From: Saprospiraceae bacterium
Lineage (GTDB): Bacteria > Bacteroidota > Bacteroidia > Chitinophagales > Saprospiraceae
NCBI GenBank assembly: GCA_016714985.1
Contig: JADKBS010000034.1
Span: forward strand, 21,934 to 85,933
Reading direction: 5' to 3'
DNA: 64,000 nt
Part shown: positions 9,939-18,804 of the stretch, in pieces
How positions within the stretch are numbered: the stretch's first letter is position 1
Layout of the letters: each line of letters opens with the position of its first letter
Translations under genes and position numbers: made by a program
The notes under the pieces: model-generated
Database searches by the model: none
What the model saw: the letters and a program-made list of their open reading frames with translations, nothing else
What the model was told of the DNA's origin: nothing

Positions 9939-10103
9939 GCTAAGAAGAATAGGCTCCTCGCAGTGATATTGGTCACCTAAGCCATTGAAATTTTAGAAGA
10001 TTAAAAATAGCTTCGACGACGATTGCTTGTCGCCATTTCCAGCCAAGTGCTTAGAATAGCATTAAAAGCCCACAATTTTTCTTTACAATAAAAATCTTTG
10101 GCG

Positions 10104-10111
10104 TAGTTTTG
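10104..10111 (+). promoter_or_regulatory. Promoter -7 box of the second Rrf2 gene
   Basis: TAGTTTTG fits the TAnnTTTG consensus of Bacteroidota primary promoters and is 33 bp before the predicted start codon at 10144. Confidence 0.45.
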
Positions 10112-10143
10112 GGACAAAATTGTCTTAAATATAAAATCGAGCC

Positions 10144-10581
10144 TTGAGAGTACTTTCAAAAGCCACTGTTTATGGATTGCGGGCGCTGGTTTACATGGCA
10201 TCTGAAAGGGAGCGGACGGGCTACGTGAGCATCGGCGAGATTTCCGAAAGACTGAACATCTCTTTCCATTTCCTTACAAAAACCTTTCAAACACTGACCC
10301 AGCACGGCATCCTCGAATCGTACCGGGGGCCGAACGGCGGCGTGGCGCTGACGAAGCCTGCCGACCAGCTATTTTTGACAGACATTGTTCACGTCCTCGA
10401 AGGAGTGGACTTTTTTGACAAATGCCTCTTGGGCTTGCCCGGCTGCGGTACATTTGCGCCCTGCCCCGTCCACGACTTCTGGAAGGCGGCTAAGGAGGCC
10501 ATGAAAAACGAGTTTGACAACACCTCCCTCGCCGAACTGGGCGAGAAGGTGACAGACGATAGGTTTCGCCTCGTGGCGTGA
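10144..10581 (+). CDS. Rrf2 family transcriptional regulator (NsrR/IscR-like), copy 2
   Basis: 145 residues from a TTG start (MRVLSKATVYGLRALVYMAS). It has the Rrf2 winged helix (ISFHFLTKTFQTLTQHGILESYRGPNGG) and cysteines at C94, C101 and C107, the same C-x6-C-x5-C spacing as the paralogues at 1124 and 24959. It lies 320 bp upstream of the Nod-like gene in the same direction and is a natural candidate for its NO-responsive regulator. Confidence 0.87.
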   Translation: MRVLSKATVYGLRALVYMASERERTGYVSIGEISERLNISFHFLTKTFQTLTQHGILESYRGPNGGVALTKPADQLFLTDIVHVLEGVDFFDKCLLGLPGCGTFAPCPVHDFWKAAKEAMKNEFDNTSLAELGEKVTDDRFRLVA

Positions 10582-10601
10582 CTTTTTTTTGGAATAATTT
10601 T

Positions 10602-10617
10602 AGGATAAAAGACTCTT
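10602..10617. promoter_or_regulatory. Weak candidate Rrf2-type site
   Basis: AGGATAAAAGACTCTT has one good half-site (AGGATAAA) of the recurring palindrome and a poor second half. It is between the Rrf2 gene and the Nod-like gene. Confidence 0.3.
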
Positions 10618-10651
10618 TATTTCTTTTTTTAATCACCTAATATCAGTCCAC

Positions 10652-10738
10652 ATGACGGCCAAGTTCATCTTCCAAGCGCTGCCCGACAACTTGCCAATCG
10701 GTTTCCTGATGGCCTCCAATTTCATCCAAGCATGGTGA
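10652..10738 (+). CDS. Possible 28-residue leader peptide upstream of the Nod-like gene
   Basis: A short frame starting MTAKFIFQALPDNLPIG and ending at TGA 10736-10738, with a hydrophobic middle. It sits just before the strong hairpin at 10750-10805. It could be a leader peptide or simply chance; it has no recognised relatives. Confidence 0.25.
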   Translation: MTAKFIFQALPDNLPIGFLMASNFIQAW

Positions 10739-10749
10739 AGTAGCAGCTA

Positions 10750-10805
10750 AGGGTTTGCGCAAGAATAAATTTCCAGTAGTGGGAAGTTATCCTTGCGCAA
10801 ACCCT
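10750..10805. promoter_or_regulatory. Strong hairpin in the 5' region of the Nod-like gene
   Basis: A perfect 14-bp inverted repeat AGGGTTTGCGCAAG (10750-10763) with its complement at 10792-10805, separated by 28 nt. It is about 95 bp before the ATG at 10901 and has no T-run after it. It may be a regulatory RNA structure, a protein-binding site or a mobile repeat. Confidence 0.5.
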
Positions 10806-10900
10806 AAAACTCACCTCTATCACATCCGGCACCATCCCTTCAAATTTTGCCAACCACGGTAGGCCCTGCCGCCTGGGGTTGGCCTGAAATCCCTTTGCAC

Positions 10901-13294
10901 ATGAAAGCGGAAAACAACGAAAGCGCCAACGGAACGAAGAGCATCAGCTATTTCATGAACACTAAAAACTGGTGGCAGCCGCTCATCTTCATCCTCATCA
11001 TCAGCGTGGCGGGAGTGGGCATGATCGGCTACCAGACCTACAATGACGCCCCACCCATGACCGGCTTCAAGTCGCCTACGGGCGAGGTGATGATGGACAA
11101 AACGACCATCGAGGAAGGGCAAAAGGTCTTCCACAAATATGCCTTGATGGAGTACGGCTCTTTCATGGGTGACGGTGCGCAGCGTGGGCCCGACTACACC
11201 GCCGAGGCCCTGCACTATATCACCGTTTACATGAACGAGTACCAAGTCGAGGCTTTCAAGCGGGAAAACAGCCGTGAACCCAACGACATGGAACTGAAAA
11301 TCATCGGGGAAAACATCAAGTCGGAACTGAAGGAAAACCGCTACGACGAAGCCGGGAACATCGTGGCCCTGACCGAAGCCCAAGCATATTCGCTGGGAAA
11401 GCTGCGGACGTACTACACCGATATTTTCATTGACAAAAACGCCGAGGGCTCGTTCCCGCCCAAGGACTACATCACCGACCGAAAAGAGGTGGAAAATCTA
11501 GCTTCCTTCTTCTTCTGGGGAGCTTGGGTCTGCGCCGTGGAGCGGCCGGGCAGCAATTTCAGCTACACCCACAACTGGCCGTTCGACCCCGCTGCTGGCA
11601 ACACGCCCACCTCTCCTGTCATACTATGGAGCGTACTGGGGATGCTGGCTTTTGTACTGATGTGCGGCATCGTGCTGTACTACATCGGGCAGTACAACCA
11701 GCTCCCCAACAAGTTTTTCAAGCCAGCGGGCAAGGACCTGCTGACTGCCGAAAAGGTCGCCAATTTCAAGCCGACCCCGACGCAGCGAGCTACTTACAAG
11801 TTTTTCGCCGTAGCAGCCTTGCTGTTTTTCCTGCAAGTGGCCAGCGGCATCATCACCATCAACGATTTTGTCAACTTCTTGGGATGGTTCGGCATCCACC
11901 CATCGGAGGTATTCCCGGTGACCATGTCACGCAGTTGGCACTTGATGCTAGCGCTCTACTGGATTTCAATTTGCTGGATAGCCTCTTCCATTTTCATTTG
12001 CCCAATCCTATCCAAAAAGGAAATACCGGGTCAACTTCCGCTCATCAACACGTTGTTCTGGATGCTGATTGTGTTGGCGGGCGGCTCGCTGCTGGGCATG
12101 GTACTTGGGCCAAAAGGCGTCTTCGGCGAGTGGTGGCACCTGCTGGGGCACCAGGGCTGGGAGTATGTTGACTTCGGAAAAATTTACCAAGCCCTGCTCA
12201 TGCTCATCTTCGTGATGTGGGGGATAATCGTTTACCGGGGCGTAAAACCCGCCTTCGTGAAGGGCGAGCCTTGGAACCTGCCCAACTGGATTATCTACTC
12301 CGTCATCGGCATCCCGCTGCTGTTCCTGTCGGGCTTCGTGGCCACGCCAGAGACCAATTTCGTCATCGCCGACTTCTGGCGATGGATGGTCATCCACATG
12401 TGGGTCGAGGCGTTCTTCGAGGTGTTCATCACGGTCATCGTCAGCTACCTGATGGTGCTGATGGGCCTCGTGAGCCGACAGGCCGCCATCCGGGTGGTGT
12501 ATTTCGCCACCATCCTTTTCCTCGGAACGGGGCTGCTGGGCATCTCCCACAATTTTTACTGGAACGCCAAGCCCGTGGCCACGATGGCGCTCGGCTCGGT
12601 GTTTTCCACCCTGCAATTTGTCCCCCTCATCCTACTGACGGTGGAGGCATGGCGCTTCAAGAACATGCCCCGCATGGCTGTCAACGGCATTGGCCAAAAC
12701 CAATTGGGCAACTTTGGTTTCCCAGAGGTTTTCCTGTTCCTCGTCGCCACCAATTTCTGGAACTTCTTCGGGGCAGGCGTCATGGGCATCATTGTCAACC
12801 TGCCCATCATGAACTACTTCGAGCACGGCTCCTACCTTACCATCAACCATGCCCACGCTGCGCTGATGGGGGTTTACGGAAATATTTCATTAGCTGCCAT
12901 GCTGTTCGCTTCCCGCCTATTGCTCAAGGGAAACCGCTGGAGCGAGAAGCTGGTCAAGTTCGCCTTCTGGTCCATCAATGCTGGCCTGATGCTGATGGTC
13001 ATGCTGGACCTTTTCCCGGCAGGAGCTATCCAGTTCAAGGCCATCGTGGACAATGGGCTGTGGTTCGCCCGCTCTCATGCTTTCACTGGCGGCGGCATCT
13101 TCGAGCAGTTGACGTGGCTGCGGGGCATCGGGGCGTCGGTGTTCTTCTTTGGCGGCGTGATACCATTGACTTGGTTCATCGTGTCGAGGTGGGGCTCGCT
13201 GAAAAAGCCTTCTGACCAGGTTGAAGAACTGGTAAAATACACGGGGCAAACAAACCCGCCTCAAACCGAACCGGAAGAAGCCTTGTACGCATGA
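10901..13294 (+). CDS. nod: qNOR-family heme-copper protein, putative nitric oxide dismutase (Nod)
   Basis: 797-residue membrane protein with the quinol-dependent NO reductase layout: an N-terminal helix, a periplasmic domain (EEGQKVFHKYALMEYGSFMG) and about 13 further helices. Heme ligands are present (NHAHAALMGVYGN). Compared with qNOR and the NorB here, FeB ligand H499 and E503 (HMWVE) are kept, but the usual His-His pair is H550-N551 (GISHNFYW), and the conserved glutamate of the FSxxE motif is Q572 (FSTLQFVPL). The quinol-site His, Glu and Phe are replaced (ITINDFVNFLGWFG around 318-330), and the C-terminal Asp is missing (RGIGAS). From memory, these are the changes that set Nod apart from qNOR. 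Nod would convert 2 NO to N2 and O2. Plain qNOR remains the alternative. The start at 10901 is preferred; MNTKNWW at about 10955 is possible. Confidence 0.8.
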   Translation: MKAENNESANGTKSISYFMNTKNWWQPLIFILIISVAGVGMIGYQTYNDAPPMTGFKSPTGEVMMDKTTIEEGQKVFHKYALMEYGSFMGDGAQRGPDYTAEALHYITVYMNEYQVEAFKRENSREPNDMELKIIGENIKSELKENRYDEAGNIVALTEAQAYSLGKLRTYYTDIFIDKNAEGSFPPKDYITDRKEVENLASFFFWGAWVCAVERPGSNFSYTHNWPFDPAAGNTPTSPVILWSVLGMLAFVLMCGIVLYYIGQYNQLPNKFFKPAGKDLLTAEKVANFKPTPTQRATYKFFAVAALLFFLQVASGIITINDFVNFLGWFGIHPSEVFPVTMSRSWHLMLALYWISICWIASSIFICPILSKKEIPGQLPLINTLFWMLIVLAGGSLLGMVLGPKGVFGEWWHLLGHQGWEYVDFGKIYQALLMLIFVMWGIIVYRGVKPAFVKGEPWNLPNWIIYSVIGIPLLFLSGFVATPETNFVIADFWRWMVIHMWVEAFFEVFITVIVSYLMVLMGLVSRQAAIRVVYFATILFLGTGLLGISHNFYWNAKPVATMALGSVFSTLQFVPLILLTVEAWRFKNMPRMAVNGIGQNQLGNFGFPEVFLFLVATNFWNFFGAGVMGIIVNLPIMNYFEHGSYLTINHAHAALMGVYGNISLAAMLFASRLLLKGNRWSEKLVKFAFWSINAGLMLMVMLDLFPAGAIQFKAIVDNGLWFARSHAFTGGGIFEQLTWLRGIGASVFFFGGVIPLTWFIVSRWGSLKKPSDQVEELVKYTGQTNPPQTEPEEALYA

Positions 13295-13320
13295 CCCAAG
13301 GCGTTGTCAAAATTGATTGG

Positions 13321-13343
13321 CAGGCGGCATGGTTGGCCGCCTG
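13321..13343 (+). terminator. Hairpin downstream of the Nod-like gene
   Basis: CAGGCGGC (13321-13328) pairs with GCCGCCTG (13336-13343) over a 7-nt loop, followed by TTCTTT. It could act as a weak terminator between the Nod-like gene and the following lipoprotein gene. Confidence 0.45.
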
Positions 13344-13386
13344 TTCTTTGCCTAAGCTACCCTCAGAATTCAAAAAAATTGATTTT

Positions 13387-13866
13387 ATGAAAGCTTTAAT
13401 CATGGCCTTCTCGTGCTTCATCCTCCTACTGGCTTGCGGAGCGGGGGAACGTGAAAATGCCCTAAAACTTGCCACCGAAAAGCAATCATTGAATTGCGAG
13501 ATGGAACGCCTCCGGGGTCAAACTGCCACCCTTTGGGATGAAATGGAAGCCTATTTGGACAAGAACCTCCCCGCCGATATGCCTCCGGCAGAGCGCGCGA
13601 ACATGGTGACCATCAGGAATGCCAACTTGATAACGATGTTCAAGGCTTTCACAAAATTGGACACTGCCATCCAGCAAAAAGTGAACGAAGCAGGTGCCGC
13701 AGACCGCAGCATTGCCGAAGGCATGAAATCCGTGAAGGAAAAGCTGGACAAGGTGGAGCAGGCCATGAACGAGGCATTGCTTAAAGTCCAAGCACACAGC
13801 GACCGCCAATACCAACAACTAAAAGAAGAATTGCATGGGCTTGAAAACAAGCCGTGCCGTTTATAA
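13387..13866 (+). CDS. Lipoprotein with coiled-coil region
   Basis: 159 residues starting MKALIMAFSCFILLLACGAG, where LLAC is a lipobox. The mature part is almost all helix with heptad-like spacing (IAEGMKSVKEKLDKVEQAMNEALLKVQAHSD). No family is recognised. It follows the Nod-like gene by 92 bp in the same direction but is separated by a hairpin. Confidence 0.75.
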   Translation: MKALIMAFSCFILLLACGAGERENALKLATEKQSLNCEMERLRGQTATLWDEMEAYLDKNLPADMPPAERANMVTIRNANLITMFKAFTKLDTAIQQKVNEAGAADRSIAEGMKSVKEKLDKVEQAMNEALLKVQAHSDRQYQQLKEELHGLENKPCRL

Positions 13867-13900
13867 TCCACTTCATCATTAACTAAATCATTTTTCTGCC

Positions 13901-15280
13901 ATGAACAGGAGACTTATTCAATTTTTCACCATTGCCTTGATGCTTGCCGTTGGGCTCATGTCCTGCCAAAAGGACGAAGACCCCATTGAGCAAAAATTGA
14001 CCAAAGACTATTCAAATGAGGTTGCGCACGAATGGATGGATTTCTATACCGACATCGAGCGCTACACGCCGGGCTACCGCCCGCCCGTTTCCGCAAGGGC
14101 GGCGGCCTACATCAGTTTGGCAGCTTACGAGGCTGCCGTGCAGGGCATGCCGGAGTACAATTCGCTGGTGAGCCACTACAATGGGCTGTCGCTCCCCGTG
14201 GCCGAAAAGGGCCTGGAATACCACTGGCCCACTTGCGTGCATGCAGCCTACGCCAAGTCGTTCGAAGCGTTTTTCCCCACCGCACCTGCCGACAAGCTGA
14301 ACCAATTGTACATTTTGGAGAAAAAGTACAACGACAAGTTCTCGGCGGAGGTGCCACAGGATGTTTACAACCGCTCGAAAGCATTCGGGGAAGTCATTGC
14401 CGAGACCGTTTTCGTTTGGTCAAGGACAGACGCCGCTGGCCATGAGGCTTACCTCCACAACAACGACCCCAGCTACATCCCACCCGCTGGAATTGGGCGT
14501 TGGCAGCCTACCTATCCCGATTACACCCCGGCGCTGTTGCCGAATTGGGGGCAGGTAAGGACCTTTGCCGCCAGCCAAGACGACAAAGTGGTTGCCCCGC
14601 TTGCCTATAGCGAAGACCCCAATTCCGAACTGTACAACCAGGCACGGGAAACGATGCTAAAGGTCAGCAAAATCAAGGCGGGCAACCCCGACTACCCAGA
14701 GGACGAATGGATTGCCGACTTCTGGAGCGACGACTGCCCCACCAAGACCCTGACGCCCGCCGCCCGCTGGGTAGCCATTACCAACCAACTCGTCGAGGCG
14801 GAAAACGTCAGCCTCGACTTTGCCGTGTATGCCTACGCAAAGGTCAGCTTTGCGCTCTGCGACGCTGGCATCCGCTGCTGGGGCGAAAAATACGTGTACA
14901 ACTACATCCGCCCGATAGACTATATCCGACAGGTGATGGGGCAGCCCGACTGGAACACCATCATGTGCCCAGCCGACGGCAATTTCTACACCCCCAATTT
15001 CCCGACCTACCCATCTGGGCACGCCACGTTTGCCTCGGCATCTGCGGAGGTGCTCTCAGACCTTTTTGGTTATAGCTATTCCATGACCGACCGCTGCCAC
15101 GAGGGGCGGGTCGAGTTCCTGAGCACTCCCCGCAGCTTCGGCAGCTTTGATGAAATGGCGGACGAGAACGCCTATTCCCGCATCCCGTTGGGCGTGCATT
15201 TCCGCATGGATGCCGAGGCTGGCGTTGACTTGGGTCACAAGGTTGGGAAGAAGGTGAACAGCCTGCCTTGGAAGAAATAG
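13901..15280 (+). CDS. Vanadium-dependent haloperoxidase/PAP2-family lipoprotein
   Basis: 459 residues. The signal peptide ends at the lipobox GLMSC. The C-terminal half has the vanadate/phosphate pocket motifs of the family: YIRPIDYIR (Lys/Arg region), PTYPSGHATFAS and RIPLGVHFRMDAEAG. These define the vanadium haloperoxidase and type 2 phosphatidic acid phosphatase superfamily. Whether it oxidises halides or hydrolyses phosphate esters cannot be told from sequence. It is exported and probably lipid-anchored. Confidence 0.85.
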   Translation: MNRRLIQFFTIALMLAVGLMSCQKDEDPIEQKLTKDYSNEVAHEWMDFYTDIERYTPGYRPPVSARAAAYISLAAYEAAVQGMPEYNSLVSHYNGLSLPVAEKGLEYHWPTCVHAAYAKSFEAFFPTAPADKLNQLYILEKKYNDKFSAEVPQDVYNRSKAFGEVIAETVFVWSRTDAAGHEAYLHNNDPSYIPPAGIGRWQPTYPDYTPALLPNWGQVRTFAASQDDKVVAPLAYSEDPNSELYNQARETMLKVSKIKAGNPDYPEDEWIADFWSDDCPTKTLTPAARWVAITNQLVEAENVSLDFAVYAYAKVSFALCDAGIRCWGEKYVYNYIRPIDYIRQVMGQPDWNTIMCPADGNFYTPNFPTYPSGHATFASASAEVLSDLFGYSYSMTDRCHEGRVEFLSTPRSFGSFDEMADENAYSRIPLGVHFRMDAEAGVDLGHKVGKKVNSLPWKK

Positions 15281-15325
15281 CCACAAATAAAATGTCTTAG
15301 GATTTAGACAGATTTTGATACCAAG

Positions 15326-15362
15326 CTGGGCGGGTCATTGTGGCTTGCCCGGCGTTTTTTTC
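15326..15362 (+). terminator. Probable rho-independent terminator
   Basis: An imperfect GC-rich stem (CTGGGC pairing with GCCCGG) is followed by a run of seven Ts, just after the haloperoxidase-like gene. Confidence 0.5.
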
Positions 15363-15556
15363 ACGATTGAAAACATCGGTAGGCTTTATGGATAATCATA
15401 TTTTAAATTGATAGACAGTAAAGCGTAAGTAGCTGATTTTCAACAAAATGACCTTAATGACCAATGACTTTCAATGACTTTCAATAATAAAACCCGAGTT
15501 CTAATAATTGAAGGGGCGGCAAGCTGTCGCCTCTTTTTCAGCACTCGAATTTCAGC

Positions 15557-16315
15557 ATGGAAAACTTGCTTGAAGCCACTTTGACAGAATTGGTCAACGA
15601 ACACCCCGCTGCTGCTGCTGTTTTTGAGAAATACCTTCTCGACTTTTGCTGCAATGACAAGTGTAAGCTGAAAAATGCCTGCCAAGCCCAAGGCTTGGAT
15701 GCCACCGCCGTCATAATGGAATTGGAGAGTGCCTTCTCAAAGCGGGAAGCCCCAGAGATACCCTACCTTAAATACAAGCCCCTTGACGAGTTGACGGACT
15801 ATATCGTGGAGCGCCACCACAACTACGTCCGGGAGATGATTCCCCGACTCTTGTCACATACCAAAAGGGTGGCAGAACGGCATGGCGAAGACAATCCCGA
15901 TTTGGTGAAAATCGCAGGGCTATGGGAAATGGTCGCCGAGAAAATGACCTTGTATATGTTCAGGGAAGAGCGGGACTTATTCCCTTATATTAAGCGATTG
16001 GTTCAGGCTAAAAGGATGCATGACCCTTGGTTGTTTCCACGCTACCCTTTTGTTTCCGCTGCCACCCAGTCCATGGAAAATGAGCATGACAAAGTTAGCG
16101 GTTTGATGCAAGAAATAAGGGGCCTGAGCAACAACTTCACCCCACCACCCGGTGCCTGCACGGCCCACCGCCTTTGCTTTCACGAGTTGAAGGAGTTTGA
16201 GGAGGATTTGCAGCGTCATGTTCATTTGGAAAACCACCTGCTTTTTCCCAGTGCGAAAGAACTGGAAACCGCTGCGCTTATGGGATTTGTAATGGAAAAG
16301 GTGGCGGTCGGATAG
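15557..16315 (+). CDS. Iron-sulfur cluster repair di-iron protein (RIC/ScdA/YtfE family), copy 1
   Basis: 252 residues with the N-terminal ScdA domain (FEKYLLDFCCNDKC, the CC motif) and a C-terminal hemerythrin-like four-helix bundle whose His and Glu residues bind a di-iron site (ERHHNYVRE, AERHGEDNP, FREERDLFPYI, MENEHDKVSG, HVHLENHLLFP). Members repair Fe-S clusters or release iron under nitrosative stress. A paralogue lies at 27246. The two differ in the linker and sit in different operons. Confidence 0.9.
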   Translation: MENLLEATLTELVNEHPAAAAVFEKYLLDFCCNDKCKLKNACQAQGLDATAVIMELESAFSKREAPEIPYLKYKPLDELTDYIVERHHNYVREMIPRLLSHTKRVAERHGEDNPDLVKIAGLWEMVAEKMTLYMFREERDLFPYIKRLVQAKRMHDPWLFPRYPFVSAATQSMENEHDKVSGLMQEIRGLSNNFTPPPGACTAHRLCFHELKEFEEDLQRHVHLENHLLFPSAKELETAALMGFVMEKVAVG

Positions 16316-16402
16316 GCTCTAAATAGAATTCAAATTTAGTGGCAAGGAAGGGTCAAATAATTTCGTTTTTCCGCTCATTGCCGTCATTTATAAAACAACC
16401 AG

Positions 16403-18220
16403 ATGTTCAAACCACTGTTGCACAAATTCCATATCCCCGTCATGGGGATTGGCTTTACGATTGACACACCGATTAAGGTTGCCCGCTTTGGCATCTCCTC
16501 CGTCATTTCCATTGTGGAGGATGAATTGATTGAGCAAATGCGGGAATTCCATTGCCGGAAAGCAGGAGAGGAATATGTTCCCATAAAAACGGGGGACGAA
16601 GATTGGCGGGCAAGGCGCATCACGGCCTACCTGAACCTTGTCCACCGCATCGTGCAACGGCAGACCGAGCAATTGCGGCAGCTTCCTTTCGAGCCAAGTT
16701 CAGAAATCTTGAAGTATTTCGAGCTGTTGCCCGATGATTCCCCCGCAAAAAGGATATTCACGGCGATGATGGAAATGGAGGAAGGAAACGCCAAGAAATT
16801 GCTGCAAAAACAGTTGCGCAGCTTTATTGAAGCAGGCTCCATTGATGTCAATATCATGTCGAAATTGGACAGGGTGAACTATGCAAAAAACGGCGAGCCG
16901 CTGCCGACCGAATATTCGGATGGACATGCTGCGCTGCGGGGTTTTGCCAATAGTGAATTAAATGGTGCGGTCATATTTTCCGCAGGGTTTAATCCCCGTT
17001 TATACGCTTATATTGAAACCTTCCCCGATTTTTTACCGGATATAAATGGGGCATTTAAAAAAAACATAATCCTCAAGGTCAGCGACTACCGCTCTGCCCT
17101 CACGCAGGGGAAACTCCTGGCCAAGAAAGGGCTTTGGGTGTCGGAATTCAGGATTGAATCGGGGCTGAACTGCGGCGGCCATGCCTTTGCCACCGATGGC
17201 TTATTGCTCGGCCCCATCCTCGAAGAATTCAAAAACAACCGCTCGGCACTTGGCTTGGAATTGATGGAGCTATGCAACCATGCACTGGTGGCGAAGGGAT
17301 TTAAACCCTTCGTTGCACCGCCTGAAATCCGGCTCACCGTACAGGGCGGAATCGGCACGGCGAATGAAAATGATTTCCTGCTGGACTATTATGAGGCTGA
17401 CAGCACCGGCTGGGGAAGCCCGTTTTTATTGGTTCCCGAAGCCACCGAGGTGGACGAAGGCACTTTGCAGCAGTTGGCCACGGCAGAAAAGGAGGATTAT
17501 TATTTGAGCAATGCTTCCCCCCTCGGCATCCCGTTCAACAATTTCAGGAAAAGCACTTCAGAAGCGCAGCGCAAGGCCCGCATCGCAAAGGGGCGGCCCG
17601 GCAGCCCGTGCTACAAAAAATTCCTTTCGTCCAATACCGAGTTCACGGAAGTGCCCATTTGCACGGCCTCCCGCCAATACCAGGAATTGAAAATCAAGGA
17701 ACTAAAAGAAAAGAACCTCCCCGCCGATTTATATGAAAAGGAGTACGACAACATCGTGGCAAAAGACTGCCTCTGCGAAGGGCTTGGCACGGCTGCGCTG
17801 CTCAAGGAAGGGCTGCCGCTTTCGCACAAACTCACTGCCGTGGCTATCTGCCCCGGCCCGAACCTCGCTTATTTTTCCGGCATATTTTCCCTGAAGCAAA
17901 TGGTTGACCATATCTACGGACGGGTAAACGTCCTCAACCAAGTCCACCGACCGAATATGTTCGTGAATGAACTGGGGCTTTACCTGAATTATTTTAAAAA
18001 CGAATCCAATAAATACCTTGAAACAGCCACCTTGCAGCAAACCCGTTACCTGCAAAAATTCCAAACCAACCTGTTGTCGGGCATTGAGTATTACAGGAGT
18101 TTGGCAGTTGGTATAAAACAAGGTGCTTGGTCTTTTTTGAGGGAAATGAAGGAGGATTTGAAGGTGATGGAAGGGGCGATTTTGAAAATCCCGATTCCTT
18201 TGGCGGTGGAGGTCAAATAG
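16403..18220 (+). CDS. Large conserved protein of unknown function
   Basis: 605 residues, apparently cytosolic (no signal peptide or membrane helices). The N-terminus (IPVMGIGFTIDTPIKVARFG) resembles the first strand of TIM-barrel FMN enzymes such as nitronate monooxygenase, but I do not recognise the family. Several cysteines could bind metal: SGLNCGGHAF, SPCYKKF, VPICTASR and AKDCLCEGLG. Good codon use and an intact frame show it is a real gene. It ends 33 bp before the QueD-like gene in the same direction, suggesting co-transcription. Confidence 0.7.
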   Translation: MFKPLLHKFHIPVMGIGFTIDTPIKVARFGISSVISIVEDELIEQMREFHCRKAGEEYVPIKTGDEDWRARRITAYLNLVHRIVQRQTEQLRQLPFEPSSEILKYFELLPDDSPAKRIFTAMMEMEEGNAKKLLQKQLRSFIEAGSIDVNIMSKLDRVNYAKNGEPLPTEYSDGHAALRGFANSELNGAVIFSAGFNPRLYAYIETFPDFLPDINGAFKKNIILKVSDYRSALTQGKLLAKKGLWVSEFRIESGLNCGGHAFATDGLLLGPILEEFKNNRSALGLELMELCNHALVAKGFKPFVAPPEIRLTVQGGIGTANENDFLLDYYEADSTGWGSPFLLVPEATEVDEGTLQQLATAEKEDYYLSNASPLGIPFNNFRKSTSEAQRKARIAKGRPGSPCYKKFLSSNTEFTEVPICTASRQYQELKIKELKEKNLPADLYEKEYDNIVAKDCLCEGLGTAALLKEGLPLSHKLTAVAICPGPNLAYFSGIFSLKQMVDHIYGRVNVLNQVHRPNMFVNELGLYLNYFKNESNKYLETATLQQTRYLQKFQTNLLSGIEYYRSLAVGIKQGAWSFLREMKEDLKVMEGAILKIPIPLAVEVK

Positions 18221-18253
18221 GCGTTTGCGGCGTTTTATCAAAAGAAAAAGCGA

Positions 18254-18721
18254 ATGAAACCGCACCAAATATTACGGGTCACCAAGTCCTTCACCTTCGA
18301 AATGGCACATGCCCTCGCAGGCTACGATGGTGATTGCCGCAACATCCACGGGCATTCCTACAAGCTCTTCGTCACCCTACGGGGGAGGCCCTTGCAACAG
18401 TCGGGGCACCCAAAGGATGGCATGGTCATGGACTTTTCACAACTGAAAAAATTGGTCAGGGAAAAGGTATTGGACACCTACGACCACGCTTTGGCGCTAA
18501 ATGGCATGGCTTCCCAAGTCGTGGCCATGGAGTTGGCAAAACACTACGGAAAAGTTGTGGCGCTGCCCTTCCAACCCACCTGCGAAAACCTCTTGCTGGA
18601 CATTGTGGAGAAAATACAAGGCAGCCTACCCCCAGCGGTCGAGTTGTTTGAAGTGAAATTATTTGAAACAGCCACTTCCTATTCAGTATGGTGCATGGAA
18701 GATGAGTCAACTATGCCCTGA
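18254..18721 (+). CDS. 6-carboxytetrahydropterin synthase/6-pyruvoyl-tetrahydropterin synthase family protein (QueD-like)
   Basis: 155 residues with the family zinc ligands: FEMAHAL at the first His and CRNIHGHSY for the other two, plus the catalytic Cys (C32 region) and a C-terminal ATSYSVW motif. The family turns dihydroneopterin triphosphate into 6-carboxy- or 6-pyruvoyl-tetrahydropterin in queuosine or pterin synthesis. It follows the 605-residue gene closely. No other queuosine genes are visible, so the pathway is not certain. Confidence 0.87.
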   Translation: MKPHQILRVTKSFTFEMAHALAGYDGDCRNIHGHSYKLFVTLRGRPLQQSGHPKDGMVMDFSQLKKLVREKVLDTYDHALALNGMASQVVAMELAKHYGKVVALPFQPTCENLLLDIVEKIQGSLPPAVELFEVKLFETATSYSVWCMEDESTMP

Positions 18722-18804
18722 AAGTAGTCAAAGAATAGTTCATAAGGCAGGGAGTGAGCTGCACCTGGCATATTCAAAAGTGTGAAATAAAAGCTAAACA
18801 ATTT

